Origin: Erythroxylum novogranatense
Taxonomy: Eukaryota > Streptophyta > Magnoliopsida > Malpighiales > Erythroxylaceae
Reading direction: 5' to 3'
Assembly: GCA_029891385.1 (NCBI GenBank)
Contig: CM057229.1
Location: forward strand, 5,923,001 to 5,987,000
Length of the DNA: 64,000 nt
Part shown: one piece after another, positions 61,310 to 64,000 of the stretch
Position numbering within the stretch: position 1 is the stretch's first letter
How the letters are laid out: every line of letters starts with the position of its first letter
Translations under genes and position numbers: made by a program
Notes under the pieces: model-generated
Told to the model about the DNA's origin: nothing
Databases searched by the model: none
What the model saw: only the letters and a program-made list of their open reading frames with translations

Positions 61310-63916
61310 ATGGAGTTTTTAGGAATAGATTTCAGTTGCGCTATTGGATCTCTCCGCGAAGGCAAGTTTCCCGATAAAGACTGTTTGCTTCCTCTTATCT
61401 CGAGGTTACTTGGCTATTGCATTGTCGCCGCCTCCACCACCGTCAAACTCCCTCAGGTTTTGTTTCCTTCCCGACTTCTGCTTGTCATTTGTTTGTTATG
61501 TGTAATTTTTAATTGGTTGGTGGTTGTAGATATTGAAAATATTGAAGCACAGAAGCGTAAGAGGGCTTAGTGTGGTGTCATTTGAGCTTGAAGTAGTGGG
61601 TTATACTATTGCTCTCGCCTATTGTCTTCACAAAGGCCTACCCTTTTCGGCTTATGGGGAATTGGCTTTTCTTTTGGTTCAAGGTGCCTCTTTTACTCTA
61701 TGACTACCATAAATTATTTTGTATACTGGGATATTAGACTGTATTCTTATTAAGCTAGGTGGGAAATTTTCACAAAATTTTGAAAGAAACTAAATGTTCT
61801 TCCATGCTATCAGGGTGGATACAGATCAAGGATCTATAACAATCTGGGATTGATTTTGCATTTGGACTCTAATTTTACAATCCCAGGAAGCATGTATGCA
61901 AGTACAGATTGAATTTGATCAATGCTTTTATCGTTTCATATAGTAATCCAAATGGTTTTTTAAATAAAGTTCGGGTCTTTTACTTTTTGGGGTGGGTGAG
62001 GAGTGAGAAGAGTTTGTGTTCATCGCACTCAATGAAACACAGTTGATATTCTCTCCATTGGCTGATCTTTGACATGAAGCTCGTTAAAAGAATCCACTGA
62101 ACAACTGGAATGACATCAAAGCTACCTGAATTTTGGATGCAGACTTAATTCATAAATCAAAATAGCACATTATTATGTTTCAGAAGATAATGCTTCTGCT
62201 GTTGTGTCCTTTCGTAAATCCTGTTAATGAAGTTTGTATGTCATAAAAGATACGGAATTTCTAGTGTATGGTACTTCATGCATGTTTCATGTACATTGGC
62301 GTGTGGTATGGGTCTAAAAAGTGTCTAGCTAGATGACTGCTCGTCATTTTGGTCATTCAATGTATCCAATTCTACGCATGATAATTCAGCATTCTTCTAG
62401 ACGACATCATGTTTTGGTGATTTACCATGTTGATTCTGTTAATAAAGATTCGGTCTATTCAAAATTGAGATCGCTCTTTTTATGAGTTTTTTATGGCATA
62501 CAGAAACTTTAAAACATATAATGCACTCCTTTTCTGCTTTTGTTTTGCAGCAATTATTTTGGTTTCCATTATCTACTACTTCTCGCAACCTCTGGGTGCC
62601 ATGACATGGATCAGACCATTACTGTAAGTTGCTATTTCTTATCTGCTTTTGTTTCAGACCAATTATTTTGGTTTGTATTATCTACTACTTCTCACAACCT
62701 CTGGGTGCCATGACATGAATCAGCCATACTTCAAACTTGGAACTTGCAAGAATTTCAGTTAGAATAAATTACTCCTTGTTGCGTTTCAGATATTCTGCTG
62801 TGGCACCAACTATTTTGGCTGGTCAAATTAATCCTGTTCTTTTTGAAGCTCTATATGTAAGTGGCTATTCTCTTATTTGTCTGCCTTGTCTTAACTTCCC
62901 TAATACCCCGTTGTACGAATTCCCCAAATACCCTCCTCGGCTCTCCAGCTGCACTTCCTCCCGTGTAATAACCCAAGGACAACAGGATGAATGTTAAGTT
63001 TGGTTCTTCTTCACTCTATTCTTTCATGTATCTGTAGCATACCTAATGAGGGGACAATCTGTTGCAGGCCTCCCAACATGCTATTTTTCTCTTTGCTAGG
63101 ATACCACAGATCTGGGAGAACTCTTCTGTAAGTGTAGAATATTGGACTTTTAAGCTTTTAATTGGTGAATGCTTCTAAATTTATCTATTTGGTGAAGTTA
63201 AACTTTGCATTTAGCCGTCAGTACTTCATCAGATTGACTCATCACATGCAGGAGTTGGATTATATTTTTCTCTCAGGAACAAATTTCAGCATCCATACCT
63301 GAACCCCGTGCCAATATCCATTTTCTTGAGTGTTGCAATGCAGTTTTATTTGTTAAGTGTTGCAAGGATTAGAGGTTGCAATGCAGTTTTATTTGTTAAG
63401 TTTATAAGCAATGCATGCTGAGTGGGAGTCATACTAACCTTATGAGGGGCTATTCCGTGATTTTTTCTTTGGTGCTAACCACACAAAAAGTTCATCATAA
63501 GAAGCTCGAGTTATTTCAATTTGTCCAATAAGACTTCAATCTGGTCATCATTGATCATCCATAAGGGTACATAAAGCTTACTAGGCCCATCCCATGCCTA
63601 TTTTATGTTGTCTGCTAATTTATTTGGACACCAGTGCATGAAATTCCTCATTGGGATTCTCTTGATGTGACAAAAATGGTTGGATTAGTAGGCGAGTAGA
63701 TTATAATCAGTCAGAATTTAAACATATGCACATAAGAGAGTAGCATATTGTGCTTGCGGTCTGAATTTGCAATTTTTCTTCCATGATTTTCTTCATAGTG
63801 AATTTGATTCAGGTTACATTTTCAATTTGATAATACAAAAACGCTGTTTGAGCAGAATAAAAGTACTGGAGAACTCAGCTTCTTGACATGTTTGATGAAT
63901 TTTGCTGGCTCTATTG
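61310..63916 (+). CDS. MPDU1: Mannose-P-dolichol utilization defect 1 (MPDU1) homologue, PQ-loop protein, partial
   Basis: Six coding exons lie in the window: 61310-61456, 61530-61683, 62551-62623, 62790-62856, 63068-63127, 63856-63916. All have GT..AG borders and consistent phases, and the gene continues past the right edge. It starts [15 protein letters not shown]. The first PQ-loop is [20 protein letters not shown] and the second [20 protein letters not shown], each followed by hydrophobic membrane helices ([29 protein letters not shown]). In animals MPDU1 is needed for use of dolichol-linked mannose and glucose in ER glycosylation. Plants keep close homologues, with the ER membrane as expected location. 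About 187 of an expected 230-240 residues are present. Intron 3 contains a decayed second copy of exon 3. Confidence 0.93.
62637..62722 (+). pseudogene. Duplicated, inactive copy of MPDU1 exon 3 in intron 3
   Basis: CAATTATTTTGGTTTGTATT, then ATCTACTACTTCTCACAACC and TCTGGGTGCCATGACATGAA repeat exon 3 (62551-62623) with its upstream CTGCTTTTGTTT...CAG. The acceptor is shifted, the reading frame has TGA, and the donor GTAAGT is lost, so it cannot replace the true exon. Confidence 0.85.
63336..63403 (+). repeat. Short tandem duplication in MPDU1 intron 5
   Basis: GTTGCAATGCAGTTTTATTT followed by GTTAAG occurs twice, about 43 bp apart, separated by TGTTGCAAGGATTAGAG. A recent local duplication without effect on exons. 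Confidence 0.8.
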
Positions 63917-64000
63917 GTGAGTCCATTTTGATTTTTCTGTATGTCTTTATACCTACAGAAAAATATTATAGTCCTCAAATTTTGACATGTTTTCTATCTT

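Overview
This window is nuclear DNA of a eudicot plant. The genes have introns with GT..AG borders. Plant-specific families are present: a group IId WRKY factor, an RD21-type papain protease with a granulin domain, an LRR-III receptor-like pseudokinase, At4g06744-like LRR proteins and an RSS3-like bHLH-MYC_N protein. The intergenic DNA is AT-rich and plant LTR retrotransposons and a LINE are inserted in it. The species cannot be fixed from the sequence alone.

Layout. At 0.58-0.71 kb there is a probable first coding exon (minus) of a gene that leaves the window to the left. At 1.6-3.8 kb lies an intact two-exon LRR receptor-like pseudokinase gene (minus). From 2.44 to 42.29 kb the window is a tandem segmental duplication. 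Each unit, once transposons are subtracted, is about 5.1-5.3 kb and carries (receptor kinase) - (small unrecognised ORF) - (At4g06744-like LRR gene). Unit 1 (2.44-20.59 kb) holds a roughly 12.8-kb Ty3/gypsy element of Tat type (about 5.03-17.87 kb), itself interrupted by a 2.66-kb solo LTR (14.59-17.25 kb). Unit 2 (20.60-42.29 kb) holds a receptor-kinase copy that lost its 3' part at the duplication breakpoint. That copy was then split by an unidentified insert of about 575 bp and by an 11.2-kb Ty1/copia element (21.92-33.15 kb), into which a 6.25-kb LINE inserted (24.74-30.99 kb). A second copia element (34.22-38.97 kb) sits upstream of it. Because each insertion is present in only one of the two paralogous units, the other unit serves as the empty site, and boundaries and target-site duplications can be read directly.

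From 42.3 to 47.1 kb the sequence is AT-rich intergenic DNA with simple repeats. The unique gene block follows: a WRKY IId gene (47.10-48.51, minus) with clustered W-box cores upstream, an RD21-like protease (52.57-54.82, plus, 5 exons), an RSS3-like regulator (55.80-57.51, minus, 7 exons) and the first six coding exons of an MPDU1-like PQ-loop gene (61.31 kb to the right edge, plus).

Several genes belong to defence or cell-surface families (receptor pseudokinase, extracellular LRR proteins, WRKY IId, RD21), but nothing shows that they act as one system. The most unusual observations are these: an LTR-supplied hydrophobic tail on the truncated receptor ectodomain; an inverted copy of the 5' LTR tip at the 3' end of the second copia element; and a systematic CTG-to-TCG-like pattern of changes in transposon-rich DNA, which may be a base-calling artefact of CHG-methylated DNA and would then inflate the apparent decay of the transposon ORFs. 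I did not find a convincing new multi-gene system.
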